Origin: Gammaproteobacteria bacterium
GTDB lineage: Bacteria > Pseudomonadota > Gammaproteobacteria > Arenicellales > Poriferihabitantaceae
Reading direction: 5' to 3'
DNA: 64,000 nt
Assembly (NCBI GenBank): GCA_030432755.1
Contig: JAUILZ010000008.1
Location: 62,001-126,000, forward strand
Shown here: positions 1 through 8,351 of the stretch, piece after piece
Numbering within the stretch: the first letter of the stretch is position 1
How the letters are laid out: each line of letters starts with the position of its first letter
Translations under genes and position numbers: made by a program
The notes under the pieces: model-generated
Databases searched by the model: none
What the model was told of the DNA's origin: nothing
The model's input: only the letters and a program-made list of their open reading frames with translations

Positions 1-973
1 GGTTGGTCAACCCGGTCATCAGGTGTATCGGGTAGTCCACCGCCACCCCCGCCAGGGTGATGCCAAAAGCGAGGGTGATGCCGTGAATCTGGCCGTGCAG
101 CATCAGGATGCAGGCGGTGGCCGCAGCCACCCCCATGAACAGTGGCGTGAACACCAGCAGCACACGGGGCACCGACCGGTAGACCAGCAGCAGGAAAAGG
201 CTCACGCAGATCACCGCGAGCCACGTCAGCACGCGCACGTCATTGCGGATGTCCTCGCCGGATTCCACCGCGAACGCGGCCGGGCCGGTGAGAATCATGC
301 GCAATCCGGGGCGGCGAATGTCTTCGTAAGTCTCTCGTATCGCCGCGACCGCCTCTTCCTGGCTTTCCAGGCGGCCATCCTGGGCGCGCATTTCCGCCAG
401 CAGCAGGGCGCGCTGGTGGTCGCGGGAAAACCATACCCCGTGTATCTGCTCCGGCCGGCTGTGACTGCTCAGTTTCCCCTGCCACTCTTCCAGCAGGGCA
501 AGCACCTCGCCGGTCGGGTCGCTGCGCAGAAACTGTTTTTCCAGCGAGGCCGCGGGCCCGGACAGTCCGGCCACCCGTTCCGCCAGGGCGCGACGCAGCC
601 CCGCCTCGCTGAACTGGCTGGAAAGATCCCTGTGACTCAGGAGATAGCGGTTACGCACCACGAAGTCGAGCGCTTCCTCTCCGAGGTTGTCGGCGCGGTT
701 GACCACCTTGCTGAAAAGCGGCGATGCGAGTAGGGCCCGCGCGAGATCATTGCTGGCGGAGGCGAGTTGTTCCGGCGGCAGTCCGGTCAGCGCGACGAAC
801 AGGAGGCGGGTGGACGCGCCGTTGTCGAGCTGATGATGCAACAACAGCTCCTCCCGGTTGGTAGGCTCCGGAAGGAACAGCTTGAGATCGGTGGAAATCC
901 TGAAGTTGAGCCCGACGACGACGAACGAGGCCGCGAGCAGGAGGAGAACGAGCGCGGCCCGTATCCGCGCCAC
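1..973 (-). CDS. MMPL/RND-family exporter, N-terminal part (cut by window edge)
   Basis: Translating the minus strand from a GTG at 973 gives an open frame of 324 codons that runs off the left edge. It starts with one hydrophobic helix (ALVLLLLAASFVVVGL). A long periplasmic-type domain follows, and then, near the window edge, several hydrophobic segments (WLAVICVSLFLLLVYRSV, then a Gly/Ala-rich helix). This is the layout of the MMPL branch of RND transporters. These inner-membrane pumps move lipids or hydrophobic compounds using proton motive force. The GTG shares one base with the stop of the LolA-like gene, so the two are probably translationally coupled. LolA-like/MMPL pairs are known from aryl-polyene and related lipid export clusters, but the rest of any such cluster lies outside the window. 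The substrate is unknown. Confidence 0.8.
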   Translation of the reverse strand, partial: MARIRAALVLLLLAASFVVVGLNFRISTDLKLFLPEPTNREELLLHHQLDNGASTRLLFVALTGLPPEQLASASNDLARALLASPLFSKVVNRADNLGEEALDFVVRNRYLLSHRDLSSQFSEAGLRRALAERVAGLSGPAASLEKQFLRSDPTGEVLALLEEWQGKLSSHSRPEQIHGVWFSRDHQRALLLAEMRAQDGRLESQEEAVAAIRETYEDIRRPGLRMILTGPAAFAVESGEDIRNDVRVLTWLAVICVSLFLLLVYRSVPRVLLVFTPLFMGVAAATACILMLHGQIHGITLAFGITLAGVAVDYPIHLMTGLTN

Positions 974-1575
974 TACCTTATGGTTTGATAGGAAAGGCTC
1001 AACCGCGACTCGTCGCCGTCAGCGTTGGTGGTATCGATACTGGAAATGCGCGCTTCCATGCCGCTGATACGGATCGTTTCGATCACGCCGCGCATGACAT
1101 CGTCGCGCGGCACCAGCGTCACGGACCAGCTGTCACGGTCACCCGTCAATTCCACCATGTAACTTTCGCGCAGATAGCCGTAGTTGCCGGAAAGCGTGGC
1201 GCGAATGCCTTCCACCGCCGTCTGCAACGCTTGGGAGGCATCGATGTTGTAGTGACGAGTCACCGACTCCCCGCGGTCACCGACCTTTTCGATGGAGATA
1301 CTGTCGCCCTGGATGGTGGTGACCTGCACGAACGGAGATTCCACGGTCTTCTCGATGAAATCGGGCGCGCGGTATCGCAGGCGGCCGGTGAGGCGTGTCT
1401 CGCCCAGCAGGAAACCGGATGTGCGATGTTCCACGAATGTCAGTTCGGCTTCCTGCACCATGGCAAGGTCGTGCATCAGGGTTTCCGTGTCCCACGCCGC
1501 CTGGGGCGACGCTACCGCCGGCCAGGACATGAGAAACACCAGGGCCGGTAACCACCTCCGAATAAAAGACTTCAT
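973..1575 (-). CDS. LolA-like periplasmic lipid/lipoprotein carrier protein
   Basis: This 200-residue protein has a clear signal peptide (about residues 1-23, ending PAVAS). The mature part resembles LolA-type carriers: an early stretch about suppressing a 'FVEHR' strand, then LTGRLRYRAPDFIEKTV, the half-barrel pattern in which outer-membrane-directed lipoproteins or lipids sit in a hydrophobic cavity. It lies directly upstream of an MMPL exporter and overlaps it by one base. It is therefore more likely a dedicated partner of that exporter than the housekeeping LolA, which is usually found next to ftsK/rarA. The family call is by pattern recognition. The cargo is not known. Confidence 0.78.
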   Translation of the reverse strand: MKSFIRRWLPALVFLMSWPAVASPQAAWDTETLMHDLAMVQEAELTFVEHRTSGFLLGETRLTGRLRYRAPDFIEKTVESPFVQVTTIQGDSISIEKVGDRGESVTRHYNIDASQALQTAVEGIRATLSGNYGYLRESYMVELTGDRDSWSVTLVPRDDVMRGVIETIRISGMEARISSIDTTNADGDESRLSLSYQTIR

Positions 1576-1898
1576 TGTATTGTCAGAATAATATTATGCG
1601 CTGATACATCTTCGGCCGGCGCTGCCACGCCGAACAACCTGGCGGTGAGCCCCCGCTGCACCGCGATCCTCTTTCGGCCTCTCCCTGCCGGCATCAAATA
1701 CCGCGAATCGGTCGCCCCTTTTCCGCCGACACGCCTCTGCCAGAACGTCTCTGCCACGGCGCCGAATCGCAGCCGTAACCGCGGCGAATCCGCGGTCACC
1801 GGCGGAGATTATAGTGGAATTACGCCACGGGACGGAAATGCGCCACGGGATGCTGGTAGATCAATGGTTGGCGGGAGGGAAGCCGGCCGCCAGCCACC
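1576..1898. other. 323-base stretch without a supported gene
   Basis: No open frame here has family-like sequence. The LolA-like gene begins at the left end and the next minus-strand gene stops at the right end. An AT-rich patch just upstream of the LolA-like start (1575-1600) could hold its promoter. A ten-base unit CGCCACGGGA occurs twice between about 1823 and 1852. I see no terminator or RNA gene. Confidence 0.5.
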
Positions 1899-2240
1899 CT
1901 ACTGGATATTGTCGAGGCGGGACGGCAGGGAATCGTCGTCCGCCACGGTGGTGATTACCAGGTCGTGTTCAAAGTAGACGATGAAGGTCGGATAAACCCA
2001 GCTGCTGATGGGCGGATCACCGACAGCCGGGCTGCTACCCGCCGGTTCTCCATGTGCCTGGCGGACGCTGGCGCGAGAGGCGCCCCGCACGGGCAGACCG
2101 CGTTCGCGCTCAACACTGACGAACGCCGTTTCCTGGGCGGCGGCCTGTCCGGACAAGCCTGTTGTTCCTGCCCCCATGTACACCACAAGACCCAGTACTG
2201 AAGCCGCAAGGCCTGGGACTTTTCTCGTTATCTTCATCAT
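1899..2240 (-). CDS. Conserved periplasmic protein of unknown function
   Basis: The protein has 113 residues when started at the ATG at 2240, which follows a GGGGAAAGG ribosome-binding stretch; a second ATG follows at once. A longer in-frame extension to 2330 would bury the signal peptide and is unlikely. Residues 1 to about 37 form a signal peptide ending GQAAAQ. The mature protein has a pattern I recognise from small conserved periplasmic proteins of gammaproteobacteria: V-R-G near the start, then VGDPPISSWVYPTFIVYFEHD, ending in a short acidic tail. In that family the motif 'PPI(S/T)RW.Y..F.VYFE' is the hallmark; no function has been assigned. It is next to haem A synthase but not obviously linked to it. 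Confidence 0.65.
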   Translation of the reverse strand: MMKITRKVPGLAASVLGLVVYMGAGTTGLSGQAAAQETAFVSVERERGLPVRGASRASVRQAHGEPAGSSPAVGDPPISSWVYPTFIVYFEHDLVITTVADDDSLPSRLDNIQ

Positions 2241-2326
2241 ACCTTTCCCCGGGAGGTGATTGGAACCGGCCTCCAAACACACCTGGCCCAGGCGGATTGA
2301 AGCGGTTGCGGACATTCTAGCAACCT

Positions 2327-3373
2327 TCATTCGTCACCGCCACGACAAAGGCGGGCGCGAAGGGCGAGCAGAATTGCGAGCAATACCAGTGCACCACCCT
2401 GATGCGCCACGCCGAGCATCACCGGTACGCCGCTCACCAGGGTGGCGATTCCGAGCGCAACCTGGAGCATTACCATGGCAAGCGCCATCGCGCCCAGCAG
2501 TTTCGCCGCAGAATGCGGCACCCGGCGTATCACGCCGATCGCGAACGCGACCACCGCCAGCATCACGGCGATGGCAAGCCAGCGATGAACGAACTGAACA
2601 CCCACGGGATTTTCCGTCAGGTTGCGCCACAGCGGTGTTAACGCCCAGGCCGACTCCGGCATCCAGTCCTCTCCCATCCACGGCCAGGTGTTGTATATGT
2701 ATCCCGCGCGCGTTCCCGCCATGAAGCCGCCGGTGGCGATCATGACGAACACCAGCGCCAGTACAGCATCGGCGCGACGCCGCCAGCGATCCAGCAGGAT
2801 CCGGAACAGCGGCGCCGGCGCAGCGGGCGACGAGAGGCGGAATGCCAGCGCCAGCAGCCAGGCGTAGATGAACACCGCCAGCATCAGGTGGGCCGTCAGT
2901 CGGTACTGGCTGACGTGGGGATTGTCTACCAGCCCGCTTTTCACCATGTACCAGCCCAGCAGGCCCTGGGCCCCGCCCAGGAGCAGGGCGAACCATAGTC
3001 GCGGCTTCAACCAGCCGGGAAGGACACCGCGCACCAGCCAGTAGAAGAATGGCAGCGCGAATACCAGCCCGACGAGACGGCCAAGCAGGCGGTGAAAGTA
3101 CTCCATGTAGAAGATGAACTGGAATTCGTCCAGGCTCATCCCCTTGTTCACCAGCCGGTACTCCGGATACTCCCGGTAGCGCGCGAAGACCTGCTCCCAT
3201 GCCGCTTCGTTGAGTGGCGGCAGCGCGCCCACGAGGGGTTGCCAGTCCACCATGGACAGCCCCGACCCGGTGAGCCGTACCGCGCCGCCGAGGACCACCA
3301 TGGCGAATACCATCGCTGCGCAGAGAAACAGCCAGGTGGCGACACGCCGGCGGAAGGTCGAGTCCATGTTCAT
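2327..3373 (-). CDS. ctaA: Haem A synthase (COX15/CtaA family)
   Basis: The product oxidises haem O to haem A in the inner membrane, a step needed for aa3-type cytochrome oxidases. The 348-residue protein has the expected multi-helix layout. It shows the family signatures GGAVRLTGSGLSM (residues 29-41), EYFHRLLGR (His94), a TAHLMLA segment, a VQFVHRW segment and GVAHQGGA near the end; these histidines bind haem in the two four-helix halves. The sequence between helices 1 and 2 (NKGMSLDEFQFIFYMEYFHR) is typical of the proteobacterial COX15 type. It stands alone here: no oxidase subunit, ctaG, surf1 or ctaB is nearby. An aa3-type oxidase is implied elsewhere in the genome. Confidence 0.93.
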   Translation of the reverse strand: MNMDSTFRRRVATWLFLCAAMVFAMVVLGGAVRLTGSGLSMVDWQPLVGALPPLNEAAWEQVFARYREYPEYRLVNKGMSLDEFQFIFYMEYFHRLLGRLVGLVFALPFFYWLVRGVLPGWLKPRLWFALLLGGAQGLLGWYMVKSGLVDNPHVSQYRLTAHLMLAVFIYAWLLALAFRLSSPAAPAPLFRILLDRWRRRADAVLALVFVMIATGGFMAGTRAGYIYNTWPWMGEDWMPESAWALTPLWRNLTENPVGVQFVHRWLAIAVMLAVVAFAIGVIRRVPHSAAKLLGAMALAMVMLQVALGIATLVSGVPVMLGVAHQGGALVLLAILLALRARLCRGGDE

Positions 3374-3397
3374 TTCGTCGTGCTCCCGAAACGGCTG

Positions 3398-4615
3398 TCA
3401 GTCATTCCAGCGCCGAAAAACCAGGGAGCAGTTGGTGCCGCCGAAGCCGAAGCTGTTGCTCATCGCGAAATCCAGCGCCACACCGTCCATGCGTTCTCGC
3501 GGAATGGGAAAGCCCTCGGCGACGGGATCCAGGTTGGTGATATTCGCCGATCCCGCGATGAATCCATGCTCCATCATCAGCAGTGTATAGATGGACTCGT
3601 TGACGCCAGCAGCGCCCAGGGCGTGTCCACTGAGCGATTTGGTGGAGGCGATGAAAGGCAGGTCATCTCCAAACACTTCTTTCACCGCCTCCAGCTCACG
3701 CCCATCCCCGACCGGGGTGCTGGTTCCGTGAGCGTTGATGTATTGCACCGGCCCGGACAGTCCCTGGATTGCCTGGCGCATGCAGCGCACCGCGCCCTCG
3801 CCCGAGGGCTGCACCATGTCGAAGCCGTCCGAAGTCGCGCCATAACCGACCAGCTCGGCCAGGATTCGGGCGCCCCTTGCGCGCGCATGGTCCAGGTCTT
3901 CCAGCACAACCACGCCGGCGCCGCCGGAAATGACGAAGCCGTCGCGACCTTCGTCATAGGGCCTCGACGCGGTGTCGGGGGAATCGTTGAAATTCGAGGA
4001 CATCGCGCCCATGCCGTCGAACAGCACGGATAGAGACCAGTGCAGTTCCTCGCCTCCACCCGCGAAGACGATGTCCTGCTTGCCGAACTGGATCAACTCG
4101 CTGCCGTGACCGATGCAATGGGCGCTGGTGGAACAAGCGGAGGAAATCGAGTAGGAGATACCCCGGATTCCAAACGCAGTGCCCAGGCAGGCCGGGATGG
4201 TGCTCGCCATGGTGCGCGTCACCATGTAGGGCCCGACCCGTTTCACCCCGCGTTCGCGCAGGGTATCCGCGGCCTGGACGATATTCGATGGTGATGCACC
4301 GCCCGTGCCGAGAATGAGACCCGTTCGCTCGCTGCGCACTTCCGACTCGCTCAACCCCGCGTGGCTGACCGCTTCCTGCATGGCAATGTGGCTGTATGCC
4401 GCGGCATCCCCCATGAAACGGTAGACCTTGCGGTCGATCAACGCCGCCGCGTCGACAGTGATCGCCCCATGCACCTGGCTGCGCATGCCGAGTTCCGCGT
4501 ATTCCGGCGCGGCAACGATCCCGGACCGACCAGCACGCAAGCTCGCGAGCACTTCCTCCCGGTTGTTTCCCAGGCTCGAAACGATTCCGTAGCCCGTGAT
4601 GACGACTCGTTTCAT
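3398..4615 (-). CDS. fabB: 3-oxoacyl-ACP synthase I
   Basis: FabB elongates acyl-ACP by condensation with malonyl-ACP and is needed for unsaturated fatty acids made by the FabA/FabB route. The start at 4615 ([10 protein letters not shown]) follows GAGG six bases upstream and gives 405 residues, the usual FabB length; the in-frame extension upstream has no homology character. The catalytic triad is intact: Cys161 in SSACSTSAH, His296 in [11 protein letters not shown] and His331 in [10 protein letters not shown]. The C-terminus carries the [11 protein letters not shown] block. It lies downstream of fabA on the same strand, the standard gammaproteobacterial fabA-fabB arrangement. Confidence 0.96.
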   Translation of the reverse strand: MKRVVITGYGIVSSLGNNREEVLASLRAGRSGIVAAPEYAELGMRSQVHGAITVDAAALIDRKVYRFMGDAAAYSHIAMQEAVSHAGLSESEVRSERTGLILGTGGASPSNIVQAADTLRERGVKRVGPYMVTRTMASTIPACLGTAFGIRGISYSISSACSTSAHCIGHGSELIQFGKQDIVFAGGGEELHWSLSVLFDGMGAMSSNFNDSPDTASRPYDEGRDGFVISGGAGVVVLEDLDHARARGARILAELVGYGATSDGFDMVQPSGEGAVRCMRQAIQGLSGPVQYINAHGTSTPVGDGRELEAVKEVFGDDLPFIASTKSLSGHALGAAGVNESIYTLLMMEHGFIAGSANITNLDPVAEGFPIPRERMDGVALDFAMSNSFGFGGTNCSLVFRRWND

Positions 4616-4701
4616 GGCGACCTCGTGAATCCTTCGGCGACCGGGGAAGCGGGCCGCGGGCGAGGCAGGGTACTGTTCCTCCCCGGGACCGGAGCCAGCC
4701 G

Positions 4702-5220
4702 TCAGAACGTCTGCGTATTCCTGAACAGGCCCACGCGCAAATCCTTGCAGGCGTAGACCTCCTGATCGTCGACGGATACCACCCCATCGGCGATGCCCAT
4801 TACCAGCCGGCGCATGATCACGCGTTTGAAATCCACCCGGTAAGTCACCTTGCGTGAATCCGGCGTAATCTGGCCGGTAAACTTGATTTCTCCCGCGCCC
4901 AGCGCGCGGCCATGGCCCTCTCCGCCACGCCAGCCGAGGGAAAAGCCAACCAGTTGCCAGAGTGCGTCGAGACCGAGACAACCGGGCATGACCGGGTCAC
5001 CATGGAAATGGCAGTCAAAGAACCACAGATCGGGGGAGATATCGAGCTCCGCGACCACCACCCCCTTCCCATGGGCGCCGCCCTCGGCGCTAATCTCCGT
5101 GATGCGATCGAACATCAGCATGTTTGGAAGTGGTAGCTGGGCATTGCCGGGGCCGAACATTCGGCCGTACCCACACTCGATCAGCTCCTGCCGGTCGTAC
5201 CGGTTTTTCTGTTCTATCAA
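4702..5220 (-). CDS. fabA: 3-hydroxydecanoyl-ACP dehydratase/isomerase
   Basis: FabA dehydrates 3-hydroxydecanoyl-ACP and isomerises trans-2- to cis-3-decenoyl-ACP, the branch point to unsaturated fatty acids. The 172 residues match the usual length (171-172). The active site is seen in [17 protein letters not shown], with His71 and Asp85 matching His70/Asp84 of the E. coli enzyme. Note CHFHGD where E. coli has CHFIGD. It probably forms an operon with fabB, 86 bases downstream. The promoter must lie in the AT-rich region to its right; I could not identify a FabR-type operator with confidence. Confidence 0.97.
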   Translation of the reverse strand: MIEQKNRYDRQELIECGYGRMFGPGNAQLPLPNMLMFDRITEISAEGGAHGKGVVVAELDISPDLWFFDCHFHGDPVMPGCLGLDALWQLVGFSLGWRGGEGHGRALGAGEIKFTGQITPDSRKVTYRVDFKRVIMRRLVMGIADGVVSVDDQEVYACKDLRVGLFRNTQTF

Positions 5221-5683
5221 TGGATCACCGGGAATCGTTACAAAGAATGTGATTCTAGCGCAGTACTGTCACCCGGCGTAGGGTTCACACTCTCTACTTT
5301 GCACCTTCACTGATGGATATTCGCGCTCATTTCCGGCGCATAAACACGGCAGAAAAACGATGAACATGAGAAACGCTGACCACTGAAACTGACCTGGTAC
5401 ATTCGCGCGTCACTGGCAGATGCTGAATGATTCAAAATTTGTTTTTTATAAACGCGATCAAGGCCGCCACTGTGGTGATTTAAATTGTTGATAAATCTTG
5501 TTGACATTGTTACTGAGATACTCTACGGTCGCGACTGTTGGCATGCAAGGGCTGACCGGATCCGGAAGGTTTGAGGTGTCTGTCGGCAAACCGGATTTCA
5601 ATCCAATACGGAGCGCACCTCGCACTCCTGGTTCGGGCGACCAGTGTTGAATTTTATCCCTGATGACTGAGAGGCAAACACCT
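5221..5683. other. 463-base divergent intergenic region between fabA and the lysine-rich protein
   Basis: The region is visibly more AT-rich than its neighbours and holds no supported gene. It must carry the fabA promoter (minus strand) and the promoter of the lysine-rich protein (plus strand). A short minus-strand open frame (5307-5507) has no recognisable sequence character. Confidence 0.55.
5501..5529 (+). promoter_or_regulatory. Possible sigma-70 promoter for the lysine-rich protein
   Basis: A perfect -35 hexamer TTGACA (5501-5506) is followed, after 17 bases, by TACGGT, a weak -10. It would start transcription about 150 bases before the coding start. The -10 is poor, so this is tentative. 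Confidence 0.3.
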
Positions 5684-6139
5684 ATGGCAAAAAAGAAGAA
5701 GGCAACTTCATCGAAGAAGAAAGCTACCGCGAAACGCGCAGCTTCCAAAGCAACCCGTAAAAAGGCAACCAAGAAGAAAGTCAGCAAGAAGAAAGTTGCC
5801 AAAGTAACCCGCAAGAAGTCCACCAAGAAGAAAGCATCCAAGAAGAAGGCCGGCAAGAAGAAGGCCAGCAAGAAGAAAGCATCGAAGAAGAAGGCCAGCA
5901 AGAAGAAAGCTGGTAAGAAAAAAGCGAGCAAGAAGAAAGCATCAAAGAAGAAGGCCAGCAAGAAAAAGGCTGGCAAAAAGAAAGCCGGCAAGAAAAAGGC
6001 CAGCAAGAAAAAGGCTGGCAAGAAAAAGGCTGGCAAAAAGAAAGCCGGCAAGAAAAAGGCCAGCAAGAAAAAAACGAGCAAGAAAAAGGCTACCCGTAAA
6101 AAGACCACCAGAAAGGTAACCAAAAAAAAAATAGCCTGA
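5684..6139 (+). CDS. Lysine/alanine-rich histone H1-like (AlgP-type) DNA-binding protein
   Basis: The ATG at 5684 starts MAKKKKATSSKK and gives 151 residues; a longer start at 5663 has no ribosome-binding site. After a short N-terminal part, the protein is nearly all pentapeptides of the type KKK-A-S/G, over twenty in a row, ending KKKIA. There is no hydrophobic core and it must be unfolded and strongly basic. Such proteins (AlgP/AlgR3 of Pseudomonas, H1-like tails) bind DNA without sequence specificity and compact it. The DNA is itself repetitive (AAGAAGAAAGC units), so copy number will vary between strains. A strong terminator follows. AlgP regulates alginate genes in Pseudomonas; no such role can be inferred here. 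Confidence 0.8.
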   Translation: MAKKKKATSSKKKATAKRAASKATRKKATKKKVSKKKVAKVTRKKSTKKKASKKKAGKKKASKKKASKKKASKKKAGKKKASKKKASKKKASKKKAGKKKAGKKKASKKKAGKKKAGKKKAGKKKASKKKTSKKKATRKKTTRKVTKKKIA

Positions 6140-6212
6140 GCAAAATGGCTGGAATGAAAATTCGCCTGCCATTCAAGAGAGACTGAGACCAGCCTCGAGG
6201 TCTGACAGCACG

Positions 6213-6237
6213 AAGCCCCGCCGCGGCGGGGCTTTTT
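6213..6237 (+). terminator. Rho-independent terminator of the lysine-rich protein gene
   Basis: AAGCCCCGCCG at 6213-6223 pairs with CGGCGGGGCTT at 6224-6234, a perfect 11-base dyad, followed by a run of T. It sits 74 bases after the stop codon. Confidence 0.9.
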
Positions 6238-6369
6238 CATGTCTGCGCCAGGTGGAATTGAGTCTTTTTTTCTTCTTAAAACAACAAGTTATCCTGGATA
6301 TCCTCCCCTGGGGCGGTTACATGAAATCAACCACACCGTGTCGTCGGGAGCGCCAGGATCCGCGCGGAA

Positions 6370-7416
6370 TCAACCGCCGATATAGGACATCTCCACCTTG
6401 ACGCTACCCCCCTTCTGACGCGGCCGGCCCAGGCCCTGGAGACGCTCCTCCGAGTAGCGATCATCACGCGCCCGCCAGAGGGAATCGATGCGCTGGGCGA
6501 TCTGCGCGTCACTGGCGCCGGATCGAAGCAGGTCCCTGAAGTCATGGCCCGCGGTAGCAAACAGGCAGGTGTACAGCTCACCGATGGCAGACAGCCGCGC
6601 GCGCGAACAGTCGCGACAGAACGGCTGGCTGATGGATGAAATAACGCCGACTTCCCCGCCGCCATCGCGGAAACGCCAGCGCCGCGCCACCTCTCCATGA
6701 TAGTTGGCTTCCACTGGCTCGACGGGATAACGGGCATCGATCAGGCGAATGATTTCGTTCGCAGTAAACACCTGGTCCAGGCTCCACTGGTTGTGGTTAC
6801 CCACGTCCATGAACTCGATAAACCGCAGTATCGCCCCGCTGTGGCGAAAGCGCTCAACCATGGGAATGATTTCGCCCTCGTTGATGCCCTTCTGCACCAC
6901 CATGTTGATCTTCACTGAAGAGAAACCTTCACCGAGCGCATTGTCGATGCCATCCAGGACAGCGTCGAGGGGTGTATCGACCTCGTTGATCCTGGCATGC
7001 ACCGCGGGATCCAGGGCATCGAGGCTGATGTTCAGCCTGCCAAGGCCTGCGTCGAGCAATGCCTGCGTGCGCTCCCGCGTCAACAGGGACGCATTGGTGG
7101 TCATGGCGATATCATCGATGCCATCCACCCCGGCGAGCATTTCGATCAGCGATGTGATTTCACGCCGCAGCAGCGGCTCGCCACCGGTCAGGCGCAATTT
7201 GCGCACGCCGAATCCGGCAAACAATCGCACCAGGCGGGTGATTTCCTCGAAGCTCAGCAACTGGTCCTGGCGGAGGAACTGGTATCCCTTGCCGAAGATT
7301 TCCCGCGGCATGCAGTAACCGCAACGGAAATTGCACCGGTCGGTGACCGAGATACGCAGGTCCCGGAGCGGCCTGTCCAGGGTATCCGTGGGGTTTTGAA
7401 TTGTACTGCCTGTCAT
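6370..7416 (-). CDS. moaA: GTP 3',8-cyclase (molybdenum cofactor step 1)
   Basis: MoaA is a radical-SAM enzyme that converts GTP to 3',8-cyclo-7,8-dihydro-GTP, the first step of molybdopterin synthesis. The 348-residue protein has the radical-SAM cysteines C28-x3-C32-x2-C35 (CNFRCGYC), the LTGGEPLLR block, and the C-terminal cluster FCRDCSRARL plus a third Cys in LYTCLF, which binds the second 4Fe-4S. It ends in the conserved Gly-Gly (SYIGG) that is needed for activity. It is the last gene of the AOR operon, 56 bases after a MoaD-like gene. Having a dedicated moaA at the end of the operon suggests pterin supply is tied to AOR expression. Confidence 0.95.
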   Translation of the reverse strand: MTGSTIQNPTDTLDRPLRDLRISVTDRCNFRCGYCMPREIFGKGYQFLRQDQLLSFEEITRLVRLFAGFGVRKLRLTGGEPLLRREITSLIEMLAGVDGIDDIAMTTNASLLTRERTQALLDAGLGRLNISLDALDPAVHARINEVDTPLDAVLDGIDNALGEGFSSVKINMVVQKGINEGEIIPMVERFRHSGAILRFIEFMDVGNHNQWSLDQVFTANEIIRLIDARYPVEPVEANYHGEVARRWRFRDGGGEVGVISSISQPFCRDCSRARLSAIGELYTCLFATAGHDFRDLLRSGASDAQIAQRIDSLWRARDDRYSEERLQGLGRPRQKGGSVKVEMSYIGG

Positions 7417-7472
7417 GGGATCAGAAAAAAATGGCCGGATATGTCAGGTTGTGCCGTGAATCCGGTTCCGGT

Positions 7473-7721
7473 TCAGCCACCCTGGATCGCGGGCCATACA
7501 GCCAGGGTATCGCCATCGGAAAGCGCATCGTCACGCGCCGCGGGCGGCAGGAACTCTCCATTGCGCATGATCACGCGGATCCGTTCCCCGGGGATGCGAA
7601 ACCGCTCTATCGCCTGGTTGCAACTGAGCGATTCCGCGGCGGACAGCTCCACCGTATTGCCCTCGGTTTCCGGTGGCAGGAACTCCATCAGGCTGGAAAA
7701 CAGTTTGACCTTAATCTTCAT
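7473..7721 (-). CDS. MoaD/ThiS-family sulfur carrier, second copy in the AOR operon
   Basis: The protein has 82 residues, starting at the ATG at 7721 (MKIKVKLFSSL). The frame could extend five codons to a TTG but that adds nothing. It has the beta-grasp pattern of small sulfur carriers: a first strand KIKVKLFSSLMEFLPP, central ..IRVIMRNGEFLP.., and SDGDTLAVWPAIQGG with the essential C-terminal Gly-Gly, which is activated as a thiocarboxylate. It is clearly a paralogue of the product at 8056-8304 (same length, same ending ALSDGD/ALSEGD-x-LAVWP). Its job is probably sulfur donation for the dithiolene of the pterin cofactor used by the AOR. Confidence 0.82.
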   Translation of the reverse strand: MKIKVKLFSSLMEFLPPETEGNTVELSAAESLSCNQAIERFRIPGERIRVIMRNGEFLPPAARDDALSDGDTLAVWPAIQGG

Positions 7722-7753
7722 GAAAACCAATCTCAATCACCCTGCGTATTGCT

Positions 7754-8059
7754 TCAACCACCGCCCTTTTGCAGGTATTTGCGGAACCGTGCCAAGAAGA
7801 CATTGTACTCCTCGCCGTTGAATCCGAAAAACTCGAGGGATACTGGGAGCTGCGGTATTCGCATCGATGCAATGGCCCGAAATCCATCCGGTCCGGTATG
7901 TAACCTGACTATGCGGTTTTCATGCACCATTTCAACCGGATTCGCCGCCGGGTCAATCACCTGAAAAGGCTCTATCGCCCGCGGCAATGCGCGGATCAGC
8001 TCGTGCCGGGCGAACCCCATTTGCGCGCGCCAGATGAAATCCGGGCTGTCGGCATTCAT
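7754..8059 (-). CDS. Unknown 101-residue protein of the AOR operon
   Basis: The start at 8059 overlaps the stop of the upstream MoaD-like gene as ATGA, so it is translated in the operon. I do not recognise the family with certainty. The sequence is soluble, with no signal peptide. It has a core PQLPVSLEFFGFNGEEYNVFLARFRKYLQ near the end and a central VEMVHENRIVRLHTG. It ends in KGGG, which is notable because both neighbours are beta-grasp carriers that end in Gly-Gly. The mid-protein does not look like a ubiquitin fold to me. A role in AOR cofactor loading or assembly is inferred only from position. Confidence 0.7.
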   Translation of the reverse strand: MNADSPDFIWRAQMGFARHELIRALPRAIEPFQVIDPAANPVEMVHENRIVRLHTGPDGFRAIASMRIPQLPVSLEFFGFNGEEYNVFLARFRKYLQKGGG

Positions 8060-8304
8060 CCCCCCGCGACCGGCGGCCAGACCGCGAGCGCATCCCCTTC
8101 CGAGAGCGCCCGGTCACGCTCCGTTGGCTGGATGAAGTGGCCGTTCAGGAGCACCAGGTGGACCTGTTCGCGCGGCACGCGGTGGCGATCTATGAGCTGG
8201 TCGAGGGTCGTTCCTTCCTCCACCTCGAGCGTCACCGCGTTTTTCTCCGCGCCCGGCGGGAGATAGACCATCAGGGTCGCGAATAGCTTGAGCTGGACTT
8301 TCAT
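8056..8304 (-). CDS. MoaD/ThiS-family sulfur carrier, first copy in the AOR operon
   Basis: Starting at the ATG at 8304 (MKVQLKLFATL) the product has 82 residues; the 40 residues of open frame further upstream overlap the stop of the FAD gene and look like shadow sequence. It has the beta-grasp pattern: KVQLKLFATLMVYLPPG, VHLVLLNGHFIQP, ALSEGDALAVWPPVAGG with terminal Gly-Gly. MoaD-type genes inside AOR operons are known from Aromatoleum-type AorABC systems and archaeal AORs. The stop overlaps the next start as ATGA. Carrier of thiocarboxylate sulfur for molybdopterin/tungstopterin synthesis is the likely role. Confidence 0.85.
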   Translation of the reverse strand: MKVQLKLFATLMVYLPPGAEKNAVTLEVEEGTTLDQLIDRHRVPREQVHLVLLNGHFIQPTERDRALSEGDALAVWPPVAGG

Positions 8305-8351
8305 CAGGCTGTGCGTCCCTGGAACACCGGGACAGGAATGGAGGGCGCCGG

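Noticed and set aside
1645..1977. Plus-strand 110-residue open frame
   Set aside because: Low-complexity Arg/Gly-rich translation without a start signal or family pattern, opposite a better-supported minus-strand gene.
5307..5507. 66-residue minus-strand frame in the fabA upstream region
   Set aside because: No ribosome-binding site and no family character; the region is better explained by promoters.
5684..6139. CRISPR or satellite array
   Set aside because: The repeats are codons of a continuous frame with amino-acid pattern KKKAS/G and no spacers.
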